Positions 24,236 through 34,814 of a DNA stretch of 64,000 bases are shown here, piece after piece. Each line of letters begins with the position of its first letter. Position 1 is the first letter of the stretch. The notes under the pieces are model-generated. The model was not told the DNA's origin. It ran no database searches and saw only the letters and a list, made by a program, of their open reading frames with translations. The position numbers and the translations under genes are program-made. The stretch covers positions 46,493,906 through 46,557,905 of the forward strand of contig OY759265.1 in assembly GCA_963662155.1 (NCBI GenBank), written 5' to 3'. This DNA comes from Lamellibrachia columna. Its lineage: Eukaryota > Annelida > Polychaeta > Sabellida > Siboglinidae.

Positions 24236-25596
24236 ACTTCCACCTTGAAGTAATAGTAATACAAAAACGTCTGTCATATCTAAATCCTTGGAAACACAGG
24301 TTCAGAGGCACATCAGTACAAAAGGGTTAGGTCATCTTGAAATTGGTATACGATGTTATAGTTGTCAACAGATGGATGGATGCATATGGTAGGGAGGTAA
24401 GGAGGGTAAGGATGGTTAACAATTTCAAGTGACAGCAAAATTTTAGTATTTTCCCTGCTGACCTAACATTAATAGGGAGTGAGTTCCAAAAAAATTGTGC
24501 ACTGCATTGTATGTTTCAGATGCCCATGTATTCACGAAGCATCAGGTTGTTAGGCAAGCTATCTAACATTTAGCCTTCACGATGGCATTGGGCTTGATGG
24601 ATAAATTGTCTAAGATGCATCCACCTCTGGGTTGTTAGGCAATTTGTCTAGCAGGTGCTGGGAGCTAGAGGTTCTCGTCTGGCAGGAGCTCTCCAAAGCC
24701 TGTCTTAAGCTTATCCAACATTTAGGTATTCCAATGGAGATGTACAACTGGACCCATTCCACTAATGGAAAGCCTGGCTCATGTCTGCCTTAGTTGATCC
24801 GATGCAGCAACAAATAATCCAGGAATAACAATATTTTATGGTAGGTGTTGTGAATATACCCAGTGTGACAGCATTCAGGCCTATCTTGGTGTTAGCTTGG
24901 GATGTTAAATGAGATAACTAAGTAAGCACATTGGGGGAAAGGAGGCTAAATGGCTTCATATCAGACATCAGATGTTCCCAGTGTTTGGGAGAGGAGTCTC
25001 CATGTTATGCGGGCCAGCACTTTTTGAAAGTTGCCAGCCCAACAGAAACATTGAGTCTTGAGCTTCTGGGCAGGCAGTAATTTCAAGCACTGCATTAAAA
25101 CAAGCAAGACACAAACACTAGTGGAGACATGTCCTCTTTGTAAAATATAAAAATTCCAGTAATATTTTATGTTGGATTATCATAAGAAGTTGGAGATATA
25201 TTTTTGTAGTTTTTGTTCCAGTTGAATTTTGTATAATCGACTTTCTATTCACTGCATTGACATTGCATGTATGATACCAACAATTAAGAAAAAAGTCCCT
25301 TTATTTTTTAGGCACTTTGAGTGGTTCCTTGGGCTGGCTGCCGCGTTATATAAGAAATTATCTTAATTTTTTTACCTTACCAGTGCTGTAGAGTTTTCCG
25401 AAGCAGTGACCTGTCAGAGATGTCAGTCATGACTTCTGCCCTTCCGACTGGCCTTGCCACAGGACCACAGGTCACAGCTGGCCATAGGGTTGTCTTAATC
25501 AAGCTGTGTTAACTCCACTGATAATGGATTATCTCCTTTCATCTGTCTCAGTGCAACATCGCCCTTGTCTCTCTCTTGTTGATGTCTTTCTCATTG
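24236..25596. other. Unassigned intronic DNA
   Basis: About 1.4 kb, non-repetitive except for a GTTGTTAGGCAA motif seen twice (about 24547 and 24633). No supported gene. Confidence 0.3.
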
Positions 25597-25830
25597 TCTT
25601 TAACAAGATTTAACAAGATTTCCATGCAGAGCCTCAAGCAAGTGGACAAGGAAGCCATAGCCTTTTTGAGAACCCAACAATTTGTCATTTGTGTATAGCC
25701 CACCATTAACTGCAAATAAATTTTTTTTATTCGTACTGCTGGCATTAAAATAATCATTAGATAATTTGTTCCATTCATTACCGTCCTCTGTGAGAATGAG
25801 TAGTTACTCACATCCAACCTATGCTGTGCC
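25597..25830 (-). mobile_element. LINE 3' tail interrupted by a TTAA element
   Basis: The minus strand gives L-D-V-S-N-Y-S-F-S-Q-R-T-V and, after a +1 shift, N-E-W-N-K-L and N-A-S-S, the same C-terminal tail as 18531-18762. The untranslated part ends with two direct copies of TTTAACAAGA (plus strand, from about 25601). The coding side stops exactly at the TTAA where the 25831-26163 element begins. Sequence beyond that element is not clearly LINE, so the tail may have been 5' truncated close to the same point. Confidence 0.7.
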
Positions 25831-26163
25831 TTAAAGGGAAACAAGTCATGATTTTGGGCCTAGACACCTTTAAGAGTTGCTAAAACATAACTGTGCAACT
25901 ACAATTAAGAATACCATTGCCAGTGGTTTACTAGGAAAACCTTGATGAACACACAGCATCTTAATTTTATGGGCTTTCATAGAATTGGTCGCGCTGGTTA
26001 ACATGTCAGCCCTCAGTTAACCGGAGAATAGACCAGAATTGCCAACTAGAACACATTCTGAGTAAACCACTGGTGTGATATTCTTGATTTTAGTTGTACA
26101 CGGTTAGTTTTTATTATCTCTTAAGTGCATAGCCCCAAAACCATGACTTTTGTTTCCCTTTAA
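25831..26163. mobile_element. Complete 333-bp element with about 100-bp terminal inverted repeats and TTAA flanks
   Basis: The left end AGGGAAACAAGTCATGATTT and the right end (reversed) AGGGAAACAAAAGTCATGGT begin long inverted repeats. The match continues with gaps through TTTTGGGSCTA, a CAACTAMAATYAAGAATA block and CCAGTGGTTTACT, about 100 bp per side. Exact TTAA lies at 25831-25834 and 26160-26163. The unique centre is about 130 bp with no ORF, so this is a non-autonomous MITE. TTAA target duplication is characteristic of piggyBac-type transposases; the superfamily is inference. Its ends differ from those of the nine-copy family. Confidence 0.85.
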
Positions 26164-27794
26164 TTGATACTTCTTTGTGCCTTATTCTTTAAGAAAATAT
26201 TTCTATCAATATCTTCATATCCATTAAGACCACATTCTATTACTATTAGGCATCTTCTAATTACAGTAATCTCTTCACGACTAGTTTTTGCAAAAAATGT
26301 AAAATCAAGAAGACTAAGGTCAGTGGATGTGTGGGAATTGAAGCACTAGTTCCAATGAAATATTTATTAAGCTAGAGAAAAATTCACTAGAGAAATACTG
26401 GGATTAGGCTGAATTTATTGGTATGTTAATTCTTTGCTTTGTTCTGCAAGAAATGTCCGAGTCAGACAAGAATTTCTCAGATGGAAGTAGTAATTCGATC
26501 TTGGAGAGGTGATAATTCATACCCACCTGGTAATCGGCAGAGGAAATAAATGAGAATCTTTTGGAATTTTATTATTTGTTTTCGCAGTATTTGATGTTTT
26601 AGCATCTCCCGAGGCAACCATGATGTCAGAACATTGGCTGAGACCGTCTTGCAATTTATCACCAGAGCAGACTACTTTCCTGTAGTTTTAATTGTATTGA
26701 ATAGCTGTCAGTGATTTGAGACTTGCTCGCCCACGTGCGAGATCCAGACATGTGTTGAGTGCAAGCGTTGAGGTTATCCACCCGGATCTGTCCCTTTAAG
26801 AATATAGGTTACTCACCCTGTTTCCTGGATGGTCACCCCCTGGACTTCTTTATTCTTTATGTACCACATTTGGTGACGTTGTCGTTCATGACTCTCAATG
26901 CAATTCTGTCATTTACAGTTGTTAGTAGCTGGATGACATTGGCTGGTCTTTCAAGCCACACATTTACACTATTGATGTACCGTGGGCTCTCGCTACAAAG
27001 ACTCCCAATGTAAGGAATAATGTCTGCTTAAAAAGAACAATTCTGAAAAACACAATTCTGGCCCGCACTGTTTTATGTCGCCATGGATATAAGGAACATT
27101 AGATACATGGAATGGTTTGACCAAATCCCAACATGGTCTGTATAGCAAGAGTCCTCTGTATGTCATTGTTTGCTGCCTCTAGTTCGTGTCTGTCCTTCAT
27201 TTTTTCATCGTCTTTATCAACCTGGCTGTTTCTCAATGTATGTTCTAGAAATTGCAGCTGCCTTCTTATCATTTTCGCTAGACCCTAATTGTCTTTATTG
27301 GTGTGTTCTTTGTAGAACCTCTTCCTTTGTAATGTGTTCTGTCCAAGAAATCTTGTATTTTCCTAAGAAACTATAAATCTGTTGCTGCTAATCTGTCCTC
27401 CAAATGCTCATCTGTTGTCCAATTTGATCACCAACATATAAAACTAGTTTGCACAGCACTCAAGGACTTCTTTACAAATGCTAAAAGGTAACACATAAAG
27501 TCAGACGTTACAGAATGGGCATGGTAATTTGGATTATCCAATTAAGTTCACATTGGTCACAGAATATATAAAATAGTAATTGTTCAAACAGCAATATTTA
27601 TGTAACAGATTAGAAAAACATTGTTTATTAAAAAATTACAATAGTGAGATTTAAAATTTTTTTATTTTGGTGCTCTATTTAAAACTCATTAATTTTATTG
27701 TTTCGAATTCCCACTGAATCGATCATTATTAAATCACAAAGCCATCAAATATGATGATTAAATATCACTTACCTGCACAAATGTGCACATGCAT
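26164..27794. other. Unassigned intronic DNA
   Basis: About 1.6 kb with several open frames of 60-85 codons. None has a recognisable domain, codon signature or convincing splice borders. Nothing else seen. Confidence 0.3.
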
Positions 27795-28477
27795 CTTTCA
27801 TGTATGTAAATAAGTTACACTGGTGTGTAAGCAAATTACCCAGGTGTGTAAGCAAATTACCCAGGTGTGTAAGCAAATTACCCAGGTGTGTAAGCAAATT
27901 ACCCAGACTTGTAAGCAAGCTATCCAGATATGGAAAGAAATGTCCCAGATGTGTGAACAAACTACCAAAGTGTGTAAACAAACTACACAAGTTTGTAAAC
28001 AAACTATTGAGATGTGCAAACAAACTCTTGAGGTGTGTAAACAAACTATTTTGGCATGTAAACAAATTAACCGGGGTATGCAAGCGAACTATCCAGATGA
28101 ACAAACTACCAAAGTATGTAAATAAGATATAAAGATGTGTAAGCAAACTACCCAGATATGTAAACAAACTATCTGGGTGTGTAAACAAACTACCAGGATA
28201 TATAAACAAACTGCCTGGGTATGTAAACAAACTACCCAAGTATGTAAACAAAACTACCCGGATATGTAAGCAAACTACCTCGGTATGCAAATAAACTGCC
28301 TGGGTATGTAAATAAACTACCTGGGTATGTAAATAAACTACCTGGGTATGTAAATAAACTATCTGGGTATGTAAAGAAACTGCCTGGGTATGTAAAGAAA
28401 CTACCCGGGTATGTAAATAAACTACCCAGTAATGTAAAGAAACTACTCTGGTATGTAAAGAAACTTCCGGGGTCATT
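27795..28477 (+). repeat. 21-bp minisatellite, about 32 degenerate copies
   Basis: The unit is roughly CCTGGGTATGTAAAYAAACTA; the proximal half has TGTGTAAGCAAATTACCCAGG. Since 21 is seven codons, several frames remain open throughout, including a 242-codon minus-strand frame reading as a heptad-like L-F-T-Y-L-G-S series. Copies grade from AAGCAAATTACCC at the start to AAATAAACTACCT at the end. I interpret it as a non-coding minisatellite. Confidence 0.93.
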
Positions 28478-28608
28478 TGGTCAGAAATCTTATACATAGT
28501 TGTTCAGTGTGGCTTGATGATTGTCATAGTCAGGTGTCTGTTATAATCACATCACAGTTTTCTTCACTCCAGGCAGCTCCAGGTCACTCATGTATAAAGA
28601 GAGAGAGT
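28478..28608. other. Unassigned spacer
   Basis: Nothing recognised. Confidence 0.3.
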
Positions 28609-28790
28609 ACAGCGGAACCTCGATTTGTGGTCACCCCGGTAATACAGTCACCCAGCCATTATGGTCACCCTGGGACAGTCCCAAATGAATTCTACAGTAA
28701 AAGATAGGATGTTAGTCCCACTAATCCGGTCACCTCGCTATTCAGGAATATGGTCAGTAACTGATTAACCCCGTGCTTACGGTCAGTCAT
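28609..28790 (+). mobile_element. Fragment resembling a pogo/Tigger-type terminus
   Basis: It starts TACAGCGGAACCTCGATTTG, the kind of CAGTGGAACCTCG terminus typical of pogo/Tigger-like elements. Repeated GGTCACC and AATCCGGTCACC words follow. The opposite terminus is not identified, so the end is approximate and the assignment is inference. Confidence 0.4.
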
Positions 28791-29334
28791 AGCTGGGAAT
28801 CCAAGATTTGGCGACTGCAACAGCAAGCAGCCGTGGGCTGGCTACCATTCCATCAAAGGCGATCTCAACATAAAGCCACGCACTGGCGTCTGCGTGTTAA
28901 CACAGTGACCAGTTAACTTCAGAAAACAATGCAAGAAGCAAGACACCAGTCATTTTAGTTAACACTTTGAAGGCAAATTCTTAGGCCTAAGCTTAGTGGC
29001 TGAGTAAATTTTATTGAAAAACATGGCGCCATCAACGGCTCGATCGCTCTGACTTTGTATGGACAATTACAAATTCTAATAAATCTCTTGCATGATTGGA
29101 TAAAATTTGGTACATGTACAATAAAACGATGTGATATTGTGAAAAAAATTAAATAATCCTCTGATGCGTAGCATGTGTGGTTATATAATATAGGCTCCCC
29201 AAAATAAATTGTGGTGCCTCTGATAGATAACTCATGGTAGAATGGTAGACTTTAATGTCCTTATAAAACTAAATTACTTGAGAGGTGCTTGCCTTAATGA
29301 GGTGATATTATATTGTTTTGGCAATCCTTCAAAA
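28791..29334. other. Unassigned intronic DNA
   Basis: Nothing recognised except that 29293-29334 (TTAATGAGGTGATATTATAT... GGCAATCCTT) recurs in slightly altered form just beyond copy G at 29703-29745. Confidence 0.4.
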
Positions 29335-29706
29335 TTAAAACTCACGTCTAGAGATTTAGCCCATTATGAATTATTTTCGTTGATCAAAATTGTAGTATAT
29401 CGGTGAATACCCTTGTTAAAATCATTGAAAAAAGTGACTGATCGTTAGAATGGATAACTTGGGAAACCATGAATAGCCTTATGTTATAGTTTATACAGCT
29501 CAACCACTTTTGTCTTTTTGCAGAATTTTAACTGGACCCGGTAAAAAATAATTGACCAGGTTGACCGATGATTTCACAGAGAAACTAAATAGCAAATTTG
29601 CACAAATGAGCTAGCATGTCACAGTTAATACTAGGTAGGTTTGATTCTTTGCAAAGTGAGTCTGAGATAAGGTCAGTGAAAAAGTCGAATTAAGAATGGA
29701 CTTTAA
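29335..29706 (-). mobile_element. TTAA-flanked dispersed repeat, copy G
   Basis: Reverse orientation. TTAA at 29335-29338 is followed by a diverged terminus AACTCACGTCTAGAGATTTA. The right end AATTAAGAATGGACT runs into TTAA at 29703-29706. Family blocks CACTTTTGTC, CACAAATGAGCTAGCATGTC and ACTAGGTAGGTTTGATTC are present in order. A central portion is shortened compared with copy D. Confidence 0.75.
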
Positions 29707-29948
29707 CGTGGTGATAATATTGTTTTGGCAATCCTTTAATATTTGTAATCTTGACGAAACAAGGAAGTTCACAGTACAGGTGATGTCACTAATAAAGGCA
29801 GTCTCAGTTTATCTTCATCACAAGCAGACATCAGTAAAAACGTTGATTTTTTTTACTACTGACTCTACAAGTTAACCAAGTGTTTTTTACCTTCGTTTAG
29901 CCCCCAGGTGTGTTCTGTTGAATCACGGGTTGAAACCTGTGTGTGTGT
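29707..29948. other. Unassigned spacer
   Basis: Contains the second copy of the 40-bp flank described for copy G. Otherwise nothing. Confidence 0.3.
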
Positions 29949-30590
29949 GTAAGATAAGATAAGATAAGATAATTCTTTATTGTCTTAACAATGAAATTGA
30001 GAAATTTGTCTCGGGTAAGAACAGACATGACTGCAATATGTACATAAAACCATTCTATAAAAGCTGCAGATAATTAGACAGTGAAACAGACTAAAAATAA
30101 TAGTAATAATAATAAAAATAAATACACACATAAATAATGATTAGACAATATATACATTGCATACACATTACTAGTTATGCTAGGAACGACAAGTGACACT
30201 GTTGCAGCAGGCATCATGAGTTGAGTTGTTTAATGGACAGTGGCACAAATGAGTATTTGTATCTGTTAAGCCTGCACGGAGGAATTCTGTAGCATCTGCC
30301 AGATGGTAGGAGCTGAAATTCATTGTGTAAAACATGTATCATAAATAATTTTGACCGACTGTCTTCTTAATGTCTGTTCAAAAATCTCCTGATGGGAGAT
30401 GTGGAACCTGTTATTTTCATGGCAGTTCTCATTAAGCGAGAAAGCTGTGATTTTGACTGAACAGACAGATTGCCAAACCAGACAGTAATCCCATAGCGCA
30501 GTATGCTTTCAATAATGGAGCGATAAAAAAGAACAAGTATTTTCTCATTAACACCAAAAGCTCTCAGTCTTCGGAGAAAATACAACGATT
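29949..30590 (-). mobile_element. 5'-truncated LINE: reverse transcriptase C-terminus and 3' tail
   Basis: The minus-strand frame at 30367-30585 reads Y-F-L-R-R-L-R-A-F-G-V, then L-F-Y-R-S-I-I-E-S-I-L-R-Y-G, W-F-G-N-L and S-Q-L-S-R-L. This is the thumb/C-terminal part of a LINE reverse transcriptase common in fish and invertebrates. After a frame break, L-L-P-S-G-R-C-Y-R and R-L-N-R-Y-K follow near 30220-30330. The 3' UTR ends with GACAATAAAGAATTATC and four to five TTATC repeats at 29949-29975 (plus strand AAGATAAGATAAGATA), the simple-repeat tail of such elements. About 640 bp, truncated near 30590, frameshifted and inactive. Confidence 0.85.
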
Positions 30591-30599
30591 GGTGGACTT

Positions 30600-30670
30600 G
30601 GAGTGCTTGCGTGCATGTATGTTTGTGTGTGCGTGTTTGTGTGTGCGTGTTTGTGTGTGCATGTTTGTGT
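30600..30670 (+). repeat. (TG)n-rich repeat with 16-bp GTGTGCGTGTTTGTGT unit
   Basis: Imperfect TG/CG/TTTG tract with about three copies of a 16-bp unit. It lies immediately beyond the truncated LINE and leads into the 20-bp array. Confidence 0.85.
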
Positions 30671-31031
30671 GTACAGATGGTTTATGTGGATGGTTGGATG
30701 CATGACCTCTTGGTTGAATGCATGACCCCCATGATTGAATGCACGGCCCCTTTGGTTTTATGTATGAACCCTTGGTTAGATGCATAACCCTGTTGGTTGG
30801 TGTATTACCCCCTTGGTTGGATACATGACCCCTTCATTGGATACATGACCCCTTCATTGGATACATGACCCCTTCATTGGATACATGACCTCTTCATTGG
30901 ATACATGACCCCTTCATTGGATACATGACCCCTTCATTGGATCTATGACCTCCTTGGTTAGATACACGACCCTCTTGGTTGGATAGATGACCCCGTTGGT
31001 TGGTGTATGACCCCTTGGTTGGACGCATGAC
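30671..31031 (+). repeat. 20-bp minisatellite, first part
   Basis: Units are of the form TTGGTTGGATGCATGACCCC. A homogeneous core TTCATTGGATACATGACCCC is repeated about seven times at 30825-30945, and diverged units lie on both sides. The array is interrupted at 31032 by a transposon-like insertion and resumes at 31691. Confidence 0.93.
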
Positions 31032-31690
31032 CAGGGTTTTTTAATGTTCATTTCATATGCAAAATTTCATACGGGCAAACATTTATGATAACTAGTTTAC
31101 CTTAAGATGATCACCAGTTGTGGTTTATGTTGTGCATAGCTTAGATTATCAAATCACAATGAACTTTGGGGACTATTGACCAAAAAGTAAAATGTCAACT
31201 TCACCATGCTATAAAAAATTCCAATGTCATTACCATCAACCCAGAGAAGGAAATGTAGCCATGTTTGTTAGTTTTGTTCCACTAAAACAATCCAATTCTG
31301 ATTGTTGCTTTTCACTATTATGCAATTTTTTTTCAATGTGCATAAAAAACATAAAAATCGTAATTTTCAAGATTTGACTGGAATGTTTTTGGTTCAGTTA
31401 AAAATTATTTAAAACTAACCCCTGAAAGACTGCAATCTCTTTCACGCAGTATGTTTAGCAATATGATCATACTAACAAAATAGAATTGAAATAAACGAAG
31501 AAAATTTCAAACTTATGACACATGGTGCCACGATCTATAAAAGGGGGCCACACAAATGACAACAGCATGTGGTTGCCTCAATAAACTTTTTTAGTTTAAA
31601 TTTAATATCATATATTAAAATTGAAGATTAAAAAAATATCATACTGGCATAGCTGGCCTTTCATACAGGCATTTTCCCTTAAAAACCCTG
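31032..31690. mobile_element. hAT-like non-autonomous DNA transposon (659 bp)
   Basis: It begins CAGGGTTTTTTAATG and ends CTTAAAAACCCTG, terminal inverted repeats of the CAGGG type usual for hAT elements. The 8 bases on each side (CGCATGAC and TGCTTGAC) match at six positions, as an aged 8-bp target duplication would. A subterminal word TTTCATACRGGCA occurs near both ends. The same minisatellite continues on either side, which makes the boundaries exact. Internal frames (for example 31192-31377) show no transposase motif, so it would need an enzyme supplied in trans. Confidence 0.8.
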
Positions 31691-31772
31691 TGCTTGACCC
31701 TCTTGATTGGATCACCCTCTTGGTCAGAATTATGACCCCCTTGGTTGGATCTATGACCTTGGTTTGATGTCA
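31691..31772 (+). repeat. 20-bp minisatellite, second part
   Basis: Diverged units TGACCCCCTTGGTTGGATC and similar continue the array at 30671-31031 beyond the hAT-like insertion. Confidence 0.85.
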
Positions 31773-32334
31773 CCCAGTACTTGAACAAGTCACATCACTT
31801 TTGATGTGTCAATTGGTCAGTGGTCAAATCAGTTTGATTTCTGCTGAATCACCAAGTCATTGACCCATGTGGCTAATTGCTAGTTGGGCGCCTGAGTTCA
31901 GTCAAGAATGTTCAAGTTGATTCTATGGCTAATGAATTGGAAATTAGTCATATATATATTTCTTCTTTTGTGGTGATTAAATTTGAGTAGCCCTGAATCA
32001 TGCATGAAATATAGGTTTGCTGGCTGTCTCCTAAATGAGATGTCGACAGGTGCCTACCAAGTGACCTTCTGTCGCTTTCTCACATATGTCTGTAAGTTAA
32101 TGTCATTTGGTAGGCCTGTTGGTCGACAGTCATGAAACCTGGCATGACGTGTTCACACGTGGTCTGCATGCTGACTTGTGTTCTTGTGTAGTGCACAAAT
32201 GAACGTGGCGTGTGTGTTACTGAGTGTTTGTGGCGAGTGCCTTGTGCGGTCTGTTAGGATGGTCAGCAGGTGCTGCAAGACATAAGATGTGTTTATCCCA
32301 CACATAGCATTCATATCACAGTCCACATTTAGGA
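31773..32334. other. Unassigned intronic DNA
   Basis: No repeat or gene recognised. Confidence 0.3.
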
Positions 32335-32702
32335 CAATATTTGTGAAATCAAACTTATCTAGTATCCACTAAGACATGCTAGTTCATTTGTGCAAATGTG
32401 TTATTTAGTTTTGATGAAATCATGGGACAAACTATTAAATTAATTTTTACTTGGATCTGGTCAATATTTGGCGAGAAAAAGGCAAAAGTGGATCCGCCTC
32501 TACATACTATGGCATAAGGTTACTCACATTCGCAAGTTGCCTGATCTAACAATCGAAGTCAATTCTTTCAAAGATTTTGACAAAAGTATTAAAAAAGTTA
32601 TTAAACCAACTGTACATATTACTTGCTATTCACACACTACATATTTTGAACATCAAGAACCTGATTTGTGATGGGCTAAATCAGTTGAAGAGGGAGCTTT
32701 AA
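32335..32702 (+). mobile_element. TTAA-flanked dispersed repeat, copy H
   Basis: Starts near GTGAAATCAAACTTATCTAG (left terminus lost or diverged) and runs through GACAAACTATTAAATTAA, CAATCGAAGTCAATTCTTTC and GCTATTCACACACTACATAT to GTTGAAGAGGGAGCT and TTAA at 32699-32702. It gives a shadow frame of 67 codons with no meaning. Confidence 0.75.
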
Positions 32703-32929
32703 CTGAAACTCAAGTTATATTGTTTAGTTATCACTATATGACAGGTGACAGTAACCTATGCAAGTTGCAACATTGGAGGTCCGACTTGAACCATTTTTTT
32801 TAAGTAATACAACGTACAAAATGTATTTGCCAGCTGGCATCCACTATTAAAAAAAAACACTCACCAAGCTGATGTTTGGGTGCCATTGGCAAGCCACAGC
32901 TCACAAATTTAAGCCCTGTTCTGGTGCAT
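32703..32929. other. Unassigned spacer
   Basis: Nothing recognised. Confidence 0.3.
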
Positions 32930-33255
32930 TTGTGAGTAATGTGACTGGCGCTGGTGCATTGGTATGTGATGTGACAATGGTGCTAGACTGCTAGTACATT
33001 GGTGAGTGGTGTAACAGTGGTGTAACAGTGGTGCTGGTGCACTGGCGAGTGACTGGTGCTGGAGCATTGGTGAGTTTTGTGACAGTGGTGTGTGATGGTA
33101 TGAGGGTAGTGTGACTGGTGTGATGGTGGTGCGACGGTGTTGCGATGGTGGTGTGACGGTGGTGCGGTGGTGGTGCAACGGTGGTGCGACGGTGGTGCAA
33201 CGTTGGTGCGATGGTGGTGCAACGGTGGTGCGACAGTGGTGACCATGGTGGTAAT
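32930..33255 (+). repeat. GTGGTGCRACG trinucleotide-based repeat
   Basis: Degenerate GGTGGTGCGACGGTGGTGCA units. The 5' half has longer, looser units (GTGCTGGTGCATTGGTGAGTG) and the 3' half is compact. His/Pro/Thr-rich frames on the minus strand follow from the triplet structure. The plus strand is G/T-rich. Confidence 0.9.
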
Positions 33256-34035
33256 TACGCTGGTTTTCGGGGTAGATTTTGGCTATTGTACTTAAACATT
33301 GGTTTATACAGTGATGCTGACAGTGCTGCATTCACTAGCGTGGCAGGTGCATTGACTTGCACGGTTCCGCAGACAGCCATAGAATGACTGACACAACACA
33401 GCTATAGAAGCTCACCTACAGTGACATAGTCAGGTCCAACACGCATGCTAAATAATGCTCTATGCCACTTAATGGTGTGACACGCTCATACAATGAAAAC
33501 AAGGCACATCAAATTGGGAAGCGATTTAAATCAACACACCTGTTAAACAGACCAATCAACACGCAGCAGCCTACTACCCCATAAGTAGGGGTTTGCCATC
33601 AATTTGTTTAAAACGGAACCACCCAGGCAGGGTTATGTTTCACTGACAGTATCTGAGCAAAGTCTGACAATATCTGAGTAAAGTTCCGGTGTTTGTGTCA
33701 GTGAATCGGTGTCCTCATCTCTGCGGGTACATTGTATAAACTTCACATGCAGGCACTTAACTTCTGCCACTATCAGAGACTAAATGCTATGACCATTCAG
33801 TAATAAATGAAGTAATTTATGTATCTGCATTTGGTGGTGGGTTAAACTGACATTTCTAATAGGCCAGCATGCACTAGACAAGATAAGTTAGGAAATATAC
33901 GTATAAGAAACACTGACTGCGTGCAATAAAAAAACTGGTTTCCATAACACGTAGGAAATGTTACAATGAAAGTGTTTCTTCTAAAAAAATTTCTTTTCTG
34001 CATCAGTTTTTATTATTTTTTATTAATACTTGTAA
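33256..34035. other. Unassigned intronic DNA
   Basis: Nothing recognised except a doubled TCTGAGCAAAG/TCTGAGTAAAG phrase near 33651-33683. Confidence 0.3.
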
Positions 34036-34117
34036 TGTGTGTGTGTGTGTGCGTGTGCGTGTGCGTGTGCGTGTGCGTGTGCGTGTGCGTGAGAGGAGTG
34101 TGTGTATGCATGCATGT
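34036..34117 (+). repeat. (TG)n/(GTGTGC)n microsatellite
   Basis: TG repeats pass into about eight GTGTGC hexamers, then a short gap and GTGTGTGTATGCATGCATG. Cys/Val frames across it are artefacts. Confidence 0.95.
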
Positions 34118-34304
34118 AAATCTTGTTAGTCCATTCTTTGACAATCCGTATTATTCAGCAATCCGCATGTTTTTTGTGAACAAATCTTGATACACAGTAG
34201 CTGACTTCATTATTCTGTGATTCACCAATCCGCACGCCTCGTTAATCCAGCCAAAACTATTGGCAACCAAAATGTGTAAATAAAGAAGGTTCCACTGTAT
34301 ATGT
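34118..34304 (-). mobile_element. Possible pogo-like terminus fragment
   Basis: The right edge AAGGTTCCACTGTAT is the reverse of TACAGTGGAACC, the same type of terminus as at 28609. Before it, repeated AATCCGCA words (CAGCAATCCGCATG, CACCAATCCGCACG) and GTTAATCCAGCC resemble internal parts of such elements. The left end is not identified; low certainty. Confidence 0.35.
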
Positions 34305-34814
34305 TATTCAATAATGCATTTAATTTTTCATTAATCACATCTTATAATTCAGGTGTGGAAATGATTCTATGCACTGATGGACAGTTTTCTCCACAAGAGA
34401 CATTTCTCCTGCAGAACTTGCATGTGTTAGCCTGCATTGTCACTGGGCCAAGTCAGTGACAACAGGTTGTAAATTTGCTTTCTTTATAGCTGTGGCCTTA
34501 ACACAGAGCCTTCGCCACAGATGGCAGACAGCTGATAGTGAAACTGACAGGCAGCATTTGGCTCAGTGGCATAGTGCACACACATAGAGGTGAAACTCAA
34601 TTTTCACATTTCACAATGTCACTGAAACTGCAGCCGTGCTTGTGTTGCTGAGATAGCAGTGGTGATGTTGATGAATCATTGTCAAGTAGCGGATTGAGCA
34701 GATCTCACCTGGTCTTGTTTCTGATGGCTCCCTCGTGTGCTGCTGCTGTTTGCTTTCTGCTGTTTGCTGCCTATGTTCGTTATAACTGATCATCATCACC
34801 AGCATCACATGTCA
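34305..34814. other. Unassigned intronic DNA
   Basis: Nothing recognised. Confidence 0.3.

Noticed and set aside
26159..26355. Open stretch of about 60 codons on the minus strand next to the TTAA element
   Set aside because: I considered continuation of the LINE reading frame beyond the insertion, but the residues do not match the expected LINE motifs.
27769..28497. 242-codon minus-strand open frame
   Set aside because: It is created by a stop-free 21-bp repeat; other frames are open too, the repeat is degenerate, and no signal, domain or splice context supports a gene.
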